DNA of 64,000 nucleotides from Rhea pennata (taxonomy: Eukaryota; Chordata; Aves; Rheiformes; Rheidae), in NCBI RefSeq assembly GCF_028389875.1, contig NC_084665.1:123708602-123772601 (forward strand), given 5' to 3'. The position numbers and the translations under genes are program-made. Shown here in pieces: positions 1 to 10,612 of this stretch (its first letter is position 1; each line of letters starts with the position of its first letter). The notes beneath the pieces were generated by a model. It ran no database searches, was not told the origin of the DNA, and was given only the letters and a program-made list of their open reading frames with translations.

Positions 1-1289
1 CTCCAAAGATGGAGGTTGTGGAAGCTCTCTGGACTCCAGTTTTACTGGAGTACTCCAGTTTTACCATTCAAATACTGAAAAATTGTTAGTTTCCCTTAAT
101 AAGCTCTGGATTAAACAAGAACGAATGTAAGGAAGCCCCCTCTACTCCCTGGCTAGCTGAGATGGGTTAAACTATGTACCAGAAGGCAGCAAAAAGTTTT
201 AGCACTCATATTTAGCACGTAAGATTCCTCCTAAAGCTATCAATATAGCAACATACCCCACAGCATTGATTGTCTTACTTGGCTCTTCCCCTTGGATAAA
301 ATTTCCCTAACATCAGGACCTCGATTTCAGGTTGGAATTAAAGTACCCTTGAAAACCCCAGCACATTATCTGCCTTCAACCACCATGCGCCAAATGTGTA
401 GGTCCACGTTACAATGAACAGAGCTTACACAATTACTGCCATTTCAAGTTTCCTCATTAAACTTCAGAGCTAGAGGTTTCTTGAAACCAAGAGACCTTCA
501 TTGCTCTCTGTGCTACCATTTCTCCTTTGCAGACTCAAGAAATATCTAAAAAGGATAAGAACTTACTATGAAATCAGGCACAAGTCTGCCAACAACTCCT
601 GTCCTCTTGTCTCCTCCTGAAGACAGCCCTAGGTGAGCTTAACGTCACCATCATTAGCTCCATCTCCTTCTACCCTTGACACTAGGCTGGAGGAAAAAAT
701 GTCTCCTCCCCAGTCTCCTCCCTCTGTATATATCTTTCTCTGCTTGGCCACTGGTTTTGCTTCAGGCCATGCAAATCACGAGATTATCTGTAATCACATT
801 CCTCAGGTCTGACCAGGCAGAGGTGGGGATAGTGCAATCCCGATCCTGCAACAGCATCAGAAATCAAAATCCCTCTCCACTGCTTTGGAAAGCCCTTCCA
901 GCTTTTCCTACACCTCCAGCTCCGCTCACAAGGCCTTCCTTACAAAATGTTTCTGCTAGTTGCAGCTGTTTTAGGTTTCAGAGTTAACCATAGATCAAGA
1001 GGAATACAGCAGCTCACACTCACAGAAATATTTTCAATAGTTTGCAGACTTGGGAAAAGAAACAACATTTGAGATCAGATTTAGAAGGTTTTCTTTATCC
1101 TCAGTAGACCTGGAAACTTGCTTTTTTATATTTAGTTGAAAACTTAAGCACTGCACAAATTGATGGGGCCACTGTTGAAGGGCCGGTACCACGTCCCACT
1201 GAGTATCTACTTCACTCAGCTCCTGACTGCTCATGAATATGAGGTGCATGGCTACGGGGAGACAGCGGAAGAAAAAGAAGCAAAGAAGA
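1..1289. other. Flank downstream of RUNX2
   Basis: Non-coding sequence beyond the inferred RUNX2 cleavage site. Open frames here are short (103 codons at most), resemble no family I recognise and lack a coding pattern. The composition is ordinary and mildly AT-rich, with no clear repeat. Read-through transcripts or distal poly(A) sites cannot be excluded. Confidence 0.6.
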
Positions 1290-1309
1290 ACATTAACAAA
1301 AAAAGCCAT

Positions 1310-1315
1310 TTTATT
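1310..1315 (-). terminator. RUNX2: Poly(A) signal AATAAA of RUNX2
   Basis: TTTATT on the plus strand reads AATAAA on the gene strand. Four UGUA motifs (CFIm sites) lie upstream in the mRNA, at 1397-1400, 1392-1395, 1379-1382 and 1346-1349. A U/GU-rich stretch follows just downstream, at about 1265-1304. This full set makes it the most credible 3' end; cleavage is expected near 1285-1298. It gives a 3'UTR of about 3.9 kb, in line with the long mammalian RUNX2 3'UTR. Confidence 0.75.
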
Positions 1316-1405
1316 GAAAATGAAATTCAAAGTTCAAATTAATATTACAATCATGAGAAAATGCCAAACAATTCAATTTACAGTTGCAACATACAATACA
1401 AATAG

Positions 1406-1412
1406 TCCCTTT
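1406..1412 (-). promoter_or_regulatory. miR-204/211 seed match
   Basis: The gene strand reads AAAGGGA, complementary to miR-204/211 positions 2-8, and the preceding C extends pairing to position 9. It lies about 90 nt upstream of the AATAAA, a favourable position near the mRNA end. miR-204/211 is a known repressor of mammalian RUNX2. The site is seen in the sequence; function in this species is inferred. Confidence 0.55.
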
Positions 1413-1541
1413 GAAGTTGAAGTAAACTGATCCACAATCGTCGTCTGTGGCACAAAGCAGAATGTGTTTGTACAATATGTGCATGAAAAGCAAATCTCGG
1501 ATGACAGCATTCGAAAAAAATAAAAAAAAAATTAAAGCTTG

Positions 1542-1549
1542 TATTTACA
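1542..1549 (-). promoter_or_regulatory. Pumilio response element
   Basis: The gene strand reads UGUAAAUA, a full match to the PUM1/2 consensus UGUANAUA, in an AU-rich context about 230 nt before the poly(A) signal. It predicts mRNA destabilisation by Pumilio proteins. Single 8-mers occur by chance in AU-rich UTRs, so confidence is moderate. Confidence 0.4.
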
Positions 1550-1729
1550 CAAAATGCTACAAATATTTTGTTCCAGCAGAAATTCAAGACTGGTAAAGCA
1601 TATTTAATAAGAAAAAAAAAATGGAATGTCACTCATATTACCTAAAACAAGTTACTGTAAAAGTATGGTTTTGGCTGATATACTTAAAAGTATTGCATTA
1701 AAAAAAAAAAAAAAAAGCAAAGAGTTATC

Positions 1730-1749
1730 TGTAAACATGGAAGTAAACA
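1730..1749 (-). promoter_or_regulatory. Tandem miR-30 family sites
   Basis: Two matches to the miR-30 seed lie 13 nt apart. 1730-1737 reads TGTTTACA on the gene strand (8mer). 1743-1749 reads TGTTTAC (7mer-m8). The spacing fits the range known for cooperative repression. miR-30 family members repress RUNX2 in mammals. This is the strongest single microRNA signature in the 3'UTR. Confidence 0.6.
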
Positions 1750-1880
1750 AACATCTAAAAATGTTCTCAGAAAAATGTTAAAATGAAATGCATTACATTT
1801 AAAAACAATAAGAAGGTCGGGGGAGGGAGGTGTCAGAGAATTGGGCTGCTTTGATCTCGTACGCACCGTACGGGTCTGAA

Positions 1881-1888
1881 TTATTGCT
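1881..1888 (-). promoter_or_regulatory. miR-137 site
   Basis: The gene strand reads AGCAATAA, an 8mer for miR-137; complementarity spans the first nine miRNA bases. miR-137 is among the microRNAs reported to target mammalian RUNX2. The site sits at the border between the AU-rich end block and the GC-rich block. Confidence 0.5.
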
Positions 1889-2035
1889 TTCGCTGCTGGC
1901 GTGCTGTCGGCGGGAGGCCCGGCGGGCCGAGGGGGACCCTTCCCGGGACACGGGCCAAAGTGCAAAATTGTCCCCGCTCAGGATGGCGCCTGCCGAAGCC
2001 GGGCACTAACTAAGGAGGCCGGGGAGTGAGGGGAG

Positions 2036-2071
2036 TGGTGGTGGTGGTGGTGGTGGAGGGGGGGGTTGCTA
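2036..2071. repeat. (GTG)n and G-run low-complexity tract
   Basis: About eight GTG/GGT units followed by a run of eight G. The plus strand, which is the template for RUNX2, can form G-quadruplex structures; the mRNA carries CCA repeats here. Likely length-polymorphic. Confidence 0.8.
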
Positions 2072-2371
2072 ACCTGCTTGCCTCGTCTGGCACCCATCGG
2101 CTCGCCCTTGGGTGCAAGGGGAGCAGGAGCCACCGCTGCTCTGCCAAAGGGACAGCGGGCCCGTTCTGCTGGAAGTAAATCTTTGGTAGGATACGAGAGC
2201 TGGAAATGCTAACAAAAGGCAATTTTTTAAAACCTTCCGCCCGCCGAACAGCGCCGAAGACTGCCGCTCGCCGAAGGGAAGGGCCGGCGCACCGCTGGGA
2301 GAGCGCCTCGCCGGAGATGCTACGCGCCCCGCAAAATGGCAGGCGGTCTCACAAGGTTTACTACCTAACAC

Positions 2372-2406
2372 GTTTCTTTTTTTCTTTCTTTCTTTCTTTC
2401 TTTTTT
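2372..2406. repeat. (TTTC)n microsatellite
   Basis: T-rich tract with about five TTTC units inside the 3'UTR, purine-rich in the mRNA. Some 45 bases further on, an A run (2451-2473) becomes poly-U in the mRNA. Confidence 0.75.
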
Positions 2407-2450
2407 CCTGAAATCCTGAATCGAGAGTGTTTCCAAGCGACCTTGGAAGC

Positions 2451-2479
2451 AAAAAAAAAAAAAAAAAAAAAAACAAAAA
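2451..2479. repeat. Poly-A run (poly-U in RUNX2 mRNA)
   Basis: Twenty-three A, a C, then five more A on the plus strand. No associated SINE or retrocopy is visible. Similar shorter runs in the 3'UTR lie at 1700-1716 and 5068-5084. Confidence 0.8.
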
Positions 2480-3069
2480 GGCTTGGAGGAGGTGCACTTC
2501 CGCGCCGGCCCGTCCGGCTGCCCCCCGCGCCCGCGCCGCGCACACGCAGAGGCTTCCCAAGGGCACCGGGGGGCTCCCGGAGCACGGGGGTCTGCTCGAA
2601 GCGGTGCTCCTCCGTCCGCAGGCGCTTGGAAAAAAAACCCCGTCCTGGGCATCAGACGCGGGTGCCCGGGCTGAGCCTGCGGTACCCGGATAAAACCGTG
2701 CGGGAATGTCCGTCCCGAACGGGCCAGCCGGAGGAAAAAACAAAAAAATCCAAAACGCAGGGGACACGGACAGAATTCTGTCGGTGCTGAGCAAAACGCA
2801 AATCTGGTCTATGCTGGATTTATCCAGAAACGAAAACCAAGTGCTTGAATTTTCCAACAAAGTCTTTAAAAAGAAAAAAAAAAAAAAGAAAAGAAAAGAA
2901 AAAAAGAAGAATCTGGGTTGCTGCCTGCAGCCACTCTAACAACATTTCAACACAAAAGCACCCTAAAAATTACTTAATATGCATACAGTAAACCTTAAAA
3001 AGCCCTTCTCAGCAATAACAAATAATGTACAAATATAGTACCTTTTATTAAATAGGAAACAGCTTGCAC

Positions 3070-3076
3070 TGGCAGT
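3070..3076 (-). promoter_or_regulatory. Weak miR-34 site (7mer-A1)
   Basis: ACTGCCA on the gene strand pairs with miR-34 positions 2-7 plus the A1 position. miR-34c is a known RUNX2 repressor in mammals, but this match type is weak and common by chance. Nearby, 3126-3132 and 1784-1790 (CATTTCA on the gene strand) are 7mer matches for miR-203. Confidence 0.25.
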
Positions 3077-3579
3077 ACATCTTTTTCTCTCGCTTACTAA
3101 ACAAAACCCAAGGAAAAAAAAAAACTGAAATGTGTAACCAGACACTGGCTTTTTTAAGTGCTGCTGAGACTAACAAACGTTATTTTACAGTTACAAATAA
3201 ATGGACAGTGGTACGCTTCAAGCCACCACAAACCAACAATAAATAGAATCAATTACAGCTTCCATCTTTGAAGGAAAACTAAGTATTAGAAAAAGTGTCT
3301 TACTTTAAGCATACTTGGTATACAACCTTTAGAAGGCAAAGACTTTTTTCTTTCTTTTCTGTTTTTTTTCCCTCCCTCCCTAACCCACCCAAGGAATCGC
3401 CCGAATTGGAGGCCGGTGGCACGCCGGCGCCGCAATTCCCCGGCGCGCTCCGGAGCGGGAGCCCGGCGGCGGCGGCTCCCGAGCGCCCGCGAACCCTCCG
3501 CCGCCCCGAGGGTTCGGACCCCGCGGGTCTCGCCGAGGGGGCTGCACGGCGATGCCGTGTTTTTAAAGCACGGTTGGAA

Positions 3580-3586
3580 ATGGCTT
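3580..3586 (-). promoter_or_regulatory. miR-135 seed match
   Basis: The gene strand reads AAGCCAT, a 7mer-m8 for miR-135a/b, immediately beside a (TTA)-rich patch. miR-135a is a known repressor of mammalian RUNX2. Confidence 0.4.
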
Positions 3587-3846
3587 CGATTATTATTATT
3601 ATTAATTATTATTTTTTAAACTATCAACGTTCGAATCACGTTGCCACAACAGGACGTTTTAAACACGAGTATTTGCAAATTTCCAAGTTCTGAGAGAAAT
3701 CCTGGGAGAGGAAGAAAGCAGGTGAAGGGTGGAAACCATTTCATCCTTCCTACCATTTTTTCCAGTGTCTCCACAACTACTGATTAAAAGGCAAGACTAT
3801 GTCGAAGGCAACCAGACAGCTAATAAAATATTTTCAACGCAATATT

Positions 3847-3854
3847 TCCTTCAT
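3847..3854 (-). promoter_or_regulatory. miR-205 site (8mer)
   Basis: The gene strand reads ATGAAGGA, a full 8mer for miR-205, in AU-rich flanks. miR-205 is in the set of microRNAs reported to act on mammalian RUNX2. Confidence 0.45.
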
Positions 3855-4669
3855 AAGTTATACAAAAGGGTCCTACATCCAAAATCACTCGACGTGGATG
3901 CGCTTGGGTTGGTTTCTTTGTTTTTAAACTGTATTGTAAACTGGTTCGCACTGGAACTGCTTTTCAGAGTTGGGTAAAGGTTTGAGGCTTACACCATTGC
4001 AGGAATGTAATAATTAAAAAAAAAAATACTTTTAGAGACCGAAGTCAATATATCATTACATTAAGAAACGTTTAAAGGGTCCAAATGTCATTAAATAATT
4101 ATAAATATTCTTTTAAAGTTATATGATGATTCATGTTAGCAAACAACCTCAAATTTTACACATTTATAATTTAAAAAAAATAAAAAAAAACATAGCCGAA
4201 CACAGATACTATGTATACCGTTTTGGCTCTAGTAATATATATTGCCATTTTCATATTTTGCATAAGTATCAACATTTTGTTTTTATTCTAAAAGGATTTG
4301 GTTTTTATTTTTGGTTTTTGGTTAACTGGACGAAGGCAAAATTAATAGATACGAAAGCAAAAAAGAAACTCCAGGGTTATCTATCCTAACTTGAAGACTT
4401 GTTCTCTTTAAGTACCCCAAAACAAAAGCAAAAACAAAAGAAAAAGAAAAGCAATGAACACAGAGAAGTTCCAACTTTCATCTGCAGCAAGGCTGGGGGC
4501 AGAATTTGGGGACAGCTATTTTCATCTGAACGTATCGTGGCAAGGTGGAAGCAACTCGATCTTTGCTTGCCTTTTTATGTGCACCAACGCAAGCCAGTTG
4601 AATAATTGCACTACGCGTGTGAACAGGGTCCCATACGTTGTATGATTGCAACTGTATCTGGAGTTCACG

Positions 4670-4702
4670 GTTCTCTCTCTCTCTCTCTTTTTTTTTTTTT
4701 TG
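4670..4702. repeat. (CT)n/T-run tract
   Basis: A short CT microsatellite running into a T run, within the 3'UTR. A (TA)n run follows at 4919-4932. Confidence 0.7.
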
Positions 4703-4932
4703 AAAAATAAAATGGAACGCAGCCTTTGCCTTGCATCACCGTTTCTCTCCTCCTAGCTAGGGAGTCCATTCTCTCCTCCTTGGCAAAAGAACTCACTATT
4801 TATCACAACACTCTAGACCAAAACAAACAAAAGAAAAAAGAAAAGGAGGGGATTTTTTTTTGCGTGTAAAAAGTACTTTTTAAATATAAAACAAGGTAAA
4901 ATGGTTCCAAGAAAAAAAAATATATATATATA

Positions 4933-4939
4933 TGTGCTT
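4933..4939 (-). promoter_or_regulatory. miR-218 seed match with extended pairing
   Basis: The gene strand reads AAGCACA (7mer-m8 for miR-218). After a one-base bulge, a further GATC block pairs with the next miRNA positions, so complementarity runs beyond the seed. It lies about 220 nt after the stop codon, directly beside a (TA)n run at 4919-4932. Confidence 0.45.
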
Positions 4940-5162
4940 TGATCCACATAATCTGAAACACGGACTGCGGTGGTGTGTTGGTTACTCTCGTGTTATTTAT
5001 GGCCATTATCATCCCATCTAAACAGTTGCACATATTGGTAAAATCTATTTAAAAAACAACAACAATCAAAAAAAAAAAAAAAAACCCAAATAACCAGGCA
5101 CTTTGTAGTTAGTCGACCGTTTGTTTTTTGGCTCGCGGAGGTCGGGCCGGGCAGAAGCAATC

Positions 5163-5819
<657 letters not shown>

Positions 5820-7928
5820 TCACATACCTATCTTCTACAAGCTCTGGGCCAAAAGCATCCCTGTCTAACTGCACTGATGCCCACAGAGGGAGCAGCGTTG
5901 CCAACCCGAAGCGTTCAAAAGTCACAAGTCGGGCCCGCAAAAAAACATGGGATTATCTCAAAAATCAAGAGATTGAAGAAAAGCCATTGGGTCTCTGAGC
6001 CGTGAGGGTAAGCTCATGTCTACGTGTTGCAGGCTTTTTGCTAGAGCCTCTCCAGAAACTCAGGCTTGGTTTTGCACAAAAGCTGATGTTCTCACCTAAG
6101 TGCATGCCTTCAGGAGCCGGGGTTTTGAGACAAAAAGAAATTATAGTGCAACCAGCACCAAAAGCACAAGAGTTGATAACACCGAGGCAGCTGCATCACT
6201 AACATCAGTGGACTTACACTAAGGGTGACTAAGCCCTACTTCCCGTGTTAACTCAATTCATTTAGGTGAGGATCTGCTCAGCTACTTTCCTATCTGCAAA
6301 AAATATTATTTGTTGCCTCTGAAGAGGTTCATACTGGGACAGGCCTCCGAGCTGATAAGAAAGATGCAAATTTTAATTTTTAATGCAGCAAGCGGAAAAT
6401 TCTAAGCCCAACACGCGTTCCGTCATTGCAAGAAGTTGTTTTCCTATACAGCCTGTTCAGTCTGGTTGAAAAAAAGACCACACAGTTCATGGCTGCTGTA
6501 AATGTCTGGATGGTAACACTGCGAATTTGATTCTAACGCAAAACAGGGATGGGTAAGCTCAGTCCACCGAGTTTCTAATCCCACATCAAGCACGCTAAAT
6601 TTAGGAGCAGGACCGGAAAGTGAACAGTAGTAGCTTGGTGATCTGCTGAGGAGACCGTGGCATGGACAGAAGCAGGAAAAAACGATGGCGAAAGCTTGCA
6701 CCAAGAGGCAGGAAAGGGGAAAGCAGGGTGCGGGAAAAGGGGCAAAGGGAAGCAGGGAGAAAAAGTCTAATGAAAATGTATGCAAAAATGGAGGTGTACT
6801 GCAGCCGGTATGCAGCAGATACATATCTACACATAGCTAGAAAGAGCAGGATATAAATAAAGAGAGAAAAAAAAATCAGGAAACCAAATGGCTTTCCCTG
6901 TGCTTCCCAGGAGACATTTTCAATCCTGTAGATCCAGGAGTTCACTCATGAATTTGCCAAATAATACCAAATCTGATTCACTTAAAAGGAAAATATGGTA
7001 TCTTCCAGATGTCACACTGCTGATACCAAACAGTGCAAAACTCAATGTATCAGCAATACAAGATGCAGCAACGCTTTGTCCTTGGAGATACACTTCAGGT
7101 GTGCCCGGTGGACACTGCCGCGTGGAAGGAAAGGCTCTCCAGCTGCTCCGTCCCTGGCCCCCGCCATGACCCATTTTGCGATTTAGACCACTGTTCTGCA
7201 CTGAGGCTACCAGCTCATTTAACATACCATCAATATAACATCAGACTGTATCTAAAAATGATGGAGAGGCAGAGGCCAGATGCATCTCGGGTTTAGGCTG
7301 GAGAATCTGGGACACATCCAGCCAAGAGTCAAACCGGTGCAGCTGGAGATCCAGGCGTTATAACCCCGCTTTGCACGAAGCATTACGAGGACTGAGTTTA
7401 AACTCGCAGTAAAAGCCCGTTTCTGCCAACGATGACAACGTGATTACTATTACCTTTATCTGGAAGTGAATCAGTGACCTATGGGTGAATGGGTCTGTCT
7501 CCACTATCAGCCCCTCAAACCATAACACTCTGGAATGTAATATAACTTGTACCTTTATAGCAAACACTCCACTGCTTGATGCAACTTCTTTCGTTCCCGA
7601 CTGCAAACAATAGCCAGAGGCCATACCACCCAGATTCAAAGCTGTAATTTTGGAACGCTATCCTTTATATTGTGAGCAGGTCTGATATGTATCTGGAAAT
7701 ATAAGGTTATAGCATAATTTCCCCAGCTGCTCAAAAGACTGGGTTTCAATCAGCTACTGCTTACGCTCATTTTTTTTATTGTTATTGCAGCTCTCCCAAC
7801 ATGAACAGAACTGCTCTTAGTTTACCCTGATAGAAGCTAAACAAGACTTTTATAATCAAAGGCAGAATTAGGATGAGTGTAAGGGTGTAGAACATCATTG
7901 GTACTGTTTGCTTCCTTGCAACTGATAC

Positions 7929-7950
7929 TTTTTTTTTTTTTTTTTTTTTT
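7929..7950. repeat. Poly-T run
   Basis: Twenty-two T followed by an A-rich end. No flanking repeat structure was recognised. Confidence 0.8.
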
Positions 7951-8943
7951 AAGAAAAACAATACTATCAACACAGCTTTACTTGTGTAAGACAATCTTTT
8001 TTTCAGGGCTCAATTCAAATATTATCCGGATGAGCATGCCAAGAGATCATGCCTGTGTTGCACGACCTGGCTTGTGCACACCTCACTAGGCATTTCTCAT
8101 GTGGGGCTACAGACCTCGTTACACTGCCTAGTAAATCCACACTTGTTTGTTTTTACGGTTGCTTGTAAAGTACAATCCTATTTACCCAAAGGCCAAATAA
8201 CCCTTTCTCGTCTCACTCACGGCCAGGTCTGCACCGCTCCTGCGTGCTCGCTTTGCCATATGTCCAAATGCCTCTTGCTACCTTCATAATGTTTCTGCTT
8301 TAGGTTGCAATTTGTTCCTTCCTCAGCTTTCTGCATCCCCACTGAGCAAATGTATTTTTTTGGAGACTGATCAAAGCAGGTTTTCTATCACCCCTAACTC
8401 CTATTCTAAAAACACTTCCCCAAACGAGTCTAGAAACTTTTAAAATCTCAAAAACTCAGCCTCTTGCCTTCCTCATTATCATGTAATCTCACCGATGCTA
8501 TTTCATCTTCCTCTGCTTTCTATGATACCTCCTTCTCTTGTGTTAAGGTTGACTTAGGTTCTAACCTGCAAACACCAGGTGCATATTCATTTATACATGT
8601 TTAACTCTTTACTGGATTGGGAGCATAAATAGCTCTTCTGGGTACGCAGCCCATCTTTGTATATGTACTTGCACACAATTGGCAGTGTCGATGAGCAATA
8701 TTGTAACATGTAAGTGCAAGTAAATAATTTATTTATTCCTCTCCCCAGCAGGATTAAAGATTTATGCTAATTTTTCCACTGTCAGAGCAAGAACATAGTT
8801 TGCATCTGTGACTTCCCACTCTGGTGATAGCTTATATGAATCTAGTGGAGCACAGCTCCTGGGCCCTGCATTGTGGCTGCATAACTGTGAAAGTGTTATG
8901 AAAACTTAAAGAAAAGAGCATATCTTCCATGCCACCAGAAAGG

Positions 8944-8974
8944 AAAAAAAACAAAAACAAAAACAAAAACAAAC
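8944..8974. repeat. (AAAAC)n microsatellite
   Basis: Four to five AAAAC units after an A run. Confidence 0.8.
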
Positions 8975-9904
8975 ATGGAAACAAGCAGCAAGTGAACTTC
9001 TTTTTCCATACAATCTGATCAGTTTATGGTGTCTGACAATACAAAAGAAAAATAGACCCTTTTCAACCAAAACATTTACATCTGAAGGAGCACAAGGTAA
9101 ACTGCTTTTAAATCTACTAGGCAGATTCCTCCCTAACGTAACCTGGTACTCAAGTTTTCTGAGATGCATGCACTTAAAACAGAAATGCGCTAATATTAAT
9201 ATGCCAATATATATGCTAACGTCCTAGACTGAAGAATACTGCTCTAGTATGTTCCACACTTAGAATAAAAACAATTAAAATTCCATGTGGTTTCACTTAT
9301 TTTGAGGCAGAAGCCTCATTAAAAGCCCTAGACTTGGGAATTTGCCAACAGCAGCTTGGTTTTGCATTTGCACTTAAAAAACAATTTTACCTGTTGCACC
9401 TTTGCAACTGTACCGGTTACAGCAGAATGCCTACCATGGTCATTTCTCTTGTTCAGTTTACAGATGCCAGCTAATGCCAGTTAATGTTCATTTCTCAATT
9501 AATAAACTGGGCTTGTGGTTTACAGAAAATAAGGCAACAAATTTCTGCCAGGTTTACAGCACTTCGGCCAATCACTTCCAATTATTAGACACCATAATGT
9601 ACTGTGACTAGGTTAACTCCTTGTGGGTACAGAAAGGTGACATCAAATTCAAAGGGCAACAGGATAATTTTATACTTAACAAATATTGCAATTTGCTGGA
9701 ATTCGGTCATTTTATGTTTTAGGATCATTACCAAAAAAAAGGTCCCCTGTGCTTACTGTATATGTCTGATAGGGAACAAGATATTGAGCACATCAAATCA
9801 ATGCGTAACTTCTAGATGTAAGAAAACAGAGTGGGGAAGTCACTGAAGAGACTGTTTCAAAGAAATTCAGCTAGATACAGCTAAACACATCACCAGTAGC
9901 TAAC

Positions 9905-9952
9905 TTATTTAAAATAAAATAAATTTAAAATAAATTTAAAATAAAACGGTGT
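9905..9952. repeat. (AAAATAAATTT)n low-complexity tract
   Basis: Repeated AAAATAAA/AAATTT units, an AT-only tandem of about 45 bases. Confidence 0.7.
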
Positions 9953-10560
9953 TTTATCCAAATGATTCACGATGTGTTTGGGCAACACTAGCATTAAGAC
10001 TTTGACTGAGGTAAATGTTAAATGTTGTGGTCCTTGTTCAATAGTTCAGGCTGGGATGTAATAGTAATCGATCTATTAAAGCTTCTTTTTTTCTTTTTTT
10101 CCCCCTTTCCTTAACATCTATATCTATGAATTATGTGTACAGCTTGGATTACTTACAGCAGATACTATCGCCTAGTATGAAGTATGCCACACACTTCATA
10201 TTACGAGAAGATTTTCAGTTTCCTACAGTGTTGCCAAACTTCAAACATTCTGGATGAAATTGTCCATGCTGGGCGTCTGTCTCAGGCTAAATTGTGATTT
10301 ATGCACTTATTTGTTTTGAAAATTTGAGCTGAAACACTTTTGCTGGGAAAAATTATATTGTTTTACTAATCTTAAATTCTGAGAAGCCTTTCTTTGAAAA
10401 GCTGTAGCAGTTCCATGCTTTGAAGTGAGGACTTGAACTTTATAATAGGAGTGGCTTTCATGTGAGAGATCTTGCCATGAAAATCAAGCCAAATATGAAC
10501 AAATTATAAATATTCTGCCTAAAAATGGGCAGAAGAGTCTGTGCCCCTACAAAGACACTT

Positions 10561-10612
10561 GCCCAGAGCCTGGAATGGAAGCCAGGATTCCTGAGTCCCA
10601 GAATTTTCTGCA
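10561..10612 (-). repeat. Decayed ancient amniote SINE/L2-like fragment
   Basis: The string around GCCAGGATTCCTGAGTCCCA resembles the reverse complement of the tRNA-related part of old amniote repeats. It is short and heavily diverged. A repeat-library search would confirm or remove it. Confidence 0.35.

Larger units (their letters stand above)
1850..2720. other. GC/CpG-rich block inside the 3'UTR
   Basis: High CpG density at about 1855-2000, 2230-2330 and 2495-2710, interrupted by simple repeats. It contrasts sharply with the AU-rich flanking 3'UTR. A second, shorter CpG-rich patch lies at 3400-3560. Whether it is a regulatory island, a structured RNA segment or only a local GC bias cannot be told from one sequence. 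Confidence 0.6.
1290..5162 (-). other. RUNX2: RUNX2 3' untranslated region
   Basis: Runs from the base after the TGA stop to the inferred cleavage site. It is a mosaic: AU-rich blocks (about 1300-1800 and 3560-5060, with many AUUUA pentamers, for example 4092-4096 and 4102-4106) alternate with GC/CpG-rich blocks (1850-2720 and 3400-3560). Extra AATAAA hexamers (3044-3049 and 4282-4287, for example) could give shorter 3'UTR forms. It holds clustered microRNA seed matches listed separately. Open frames inside it are mostly low-complexity translations and are not believed. Confidence 0.8.

Noticed and set aside
2069..2860. 263-codon minus-strand open frame
   Set aside because: It lies in the 3'UTR, crosses simple repeats (poly-F, poly-K/E), is GC-driven and resembles no family.
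3630..3645. Possible miR-23 site in the 3'UTR
   Set aside because: The plus strand has TCACGTT rather than TCACATT, which breaks the seed.
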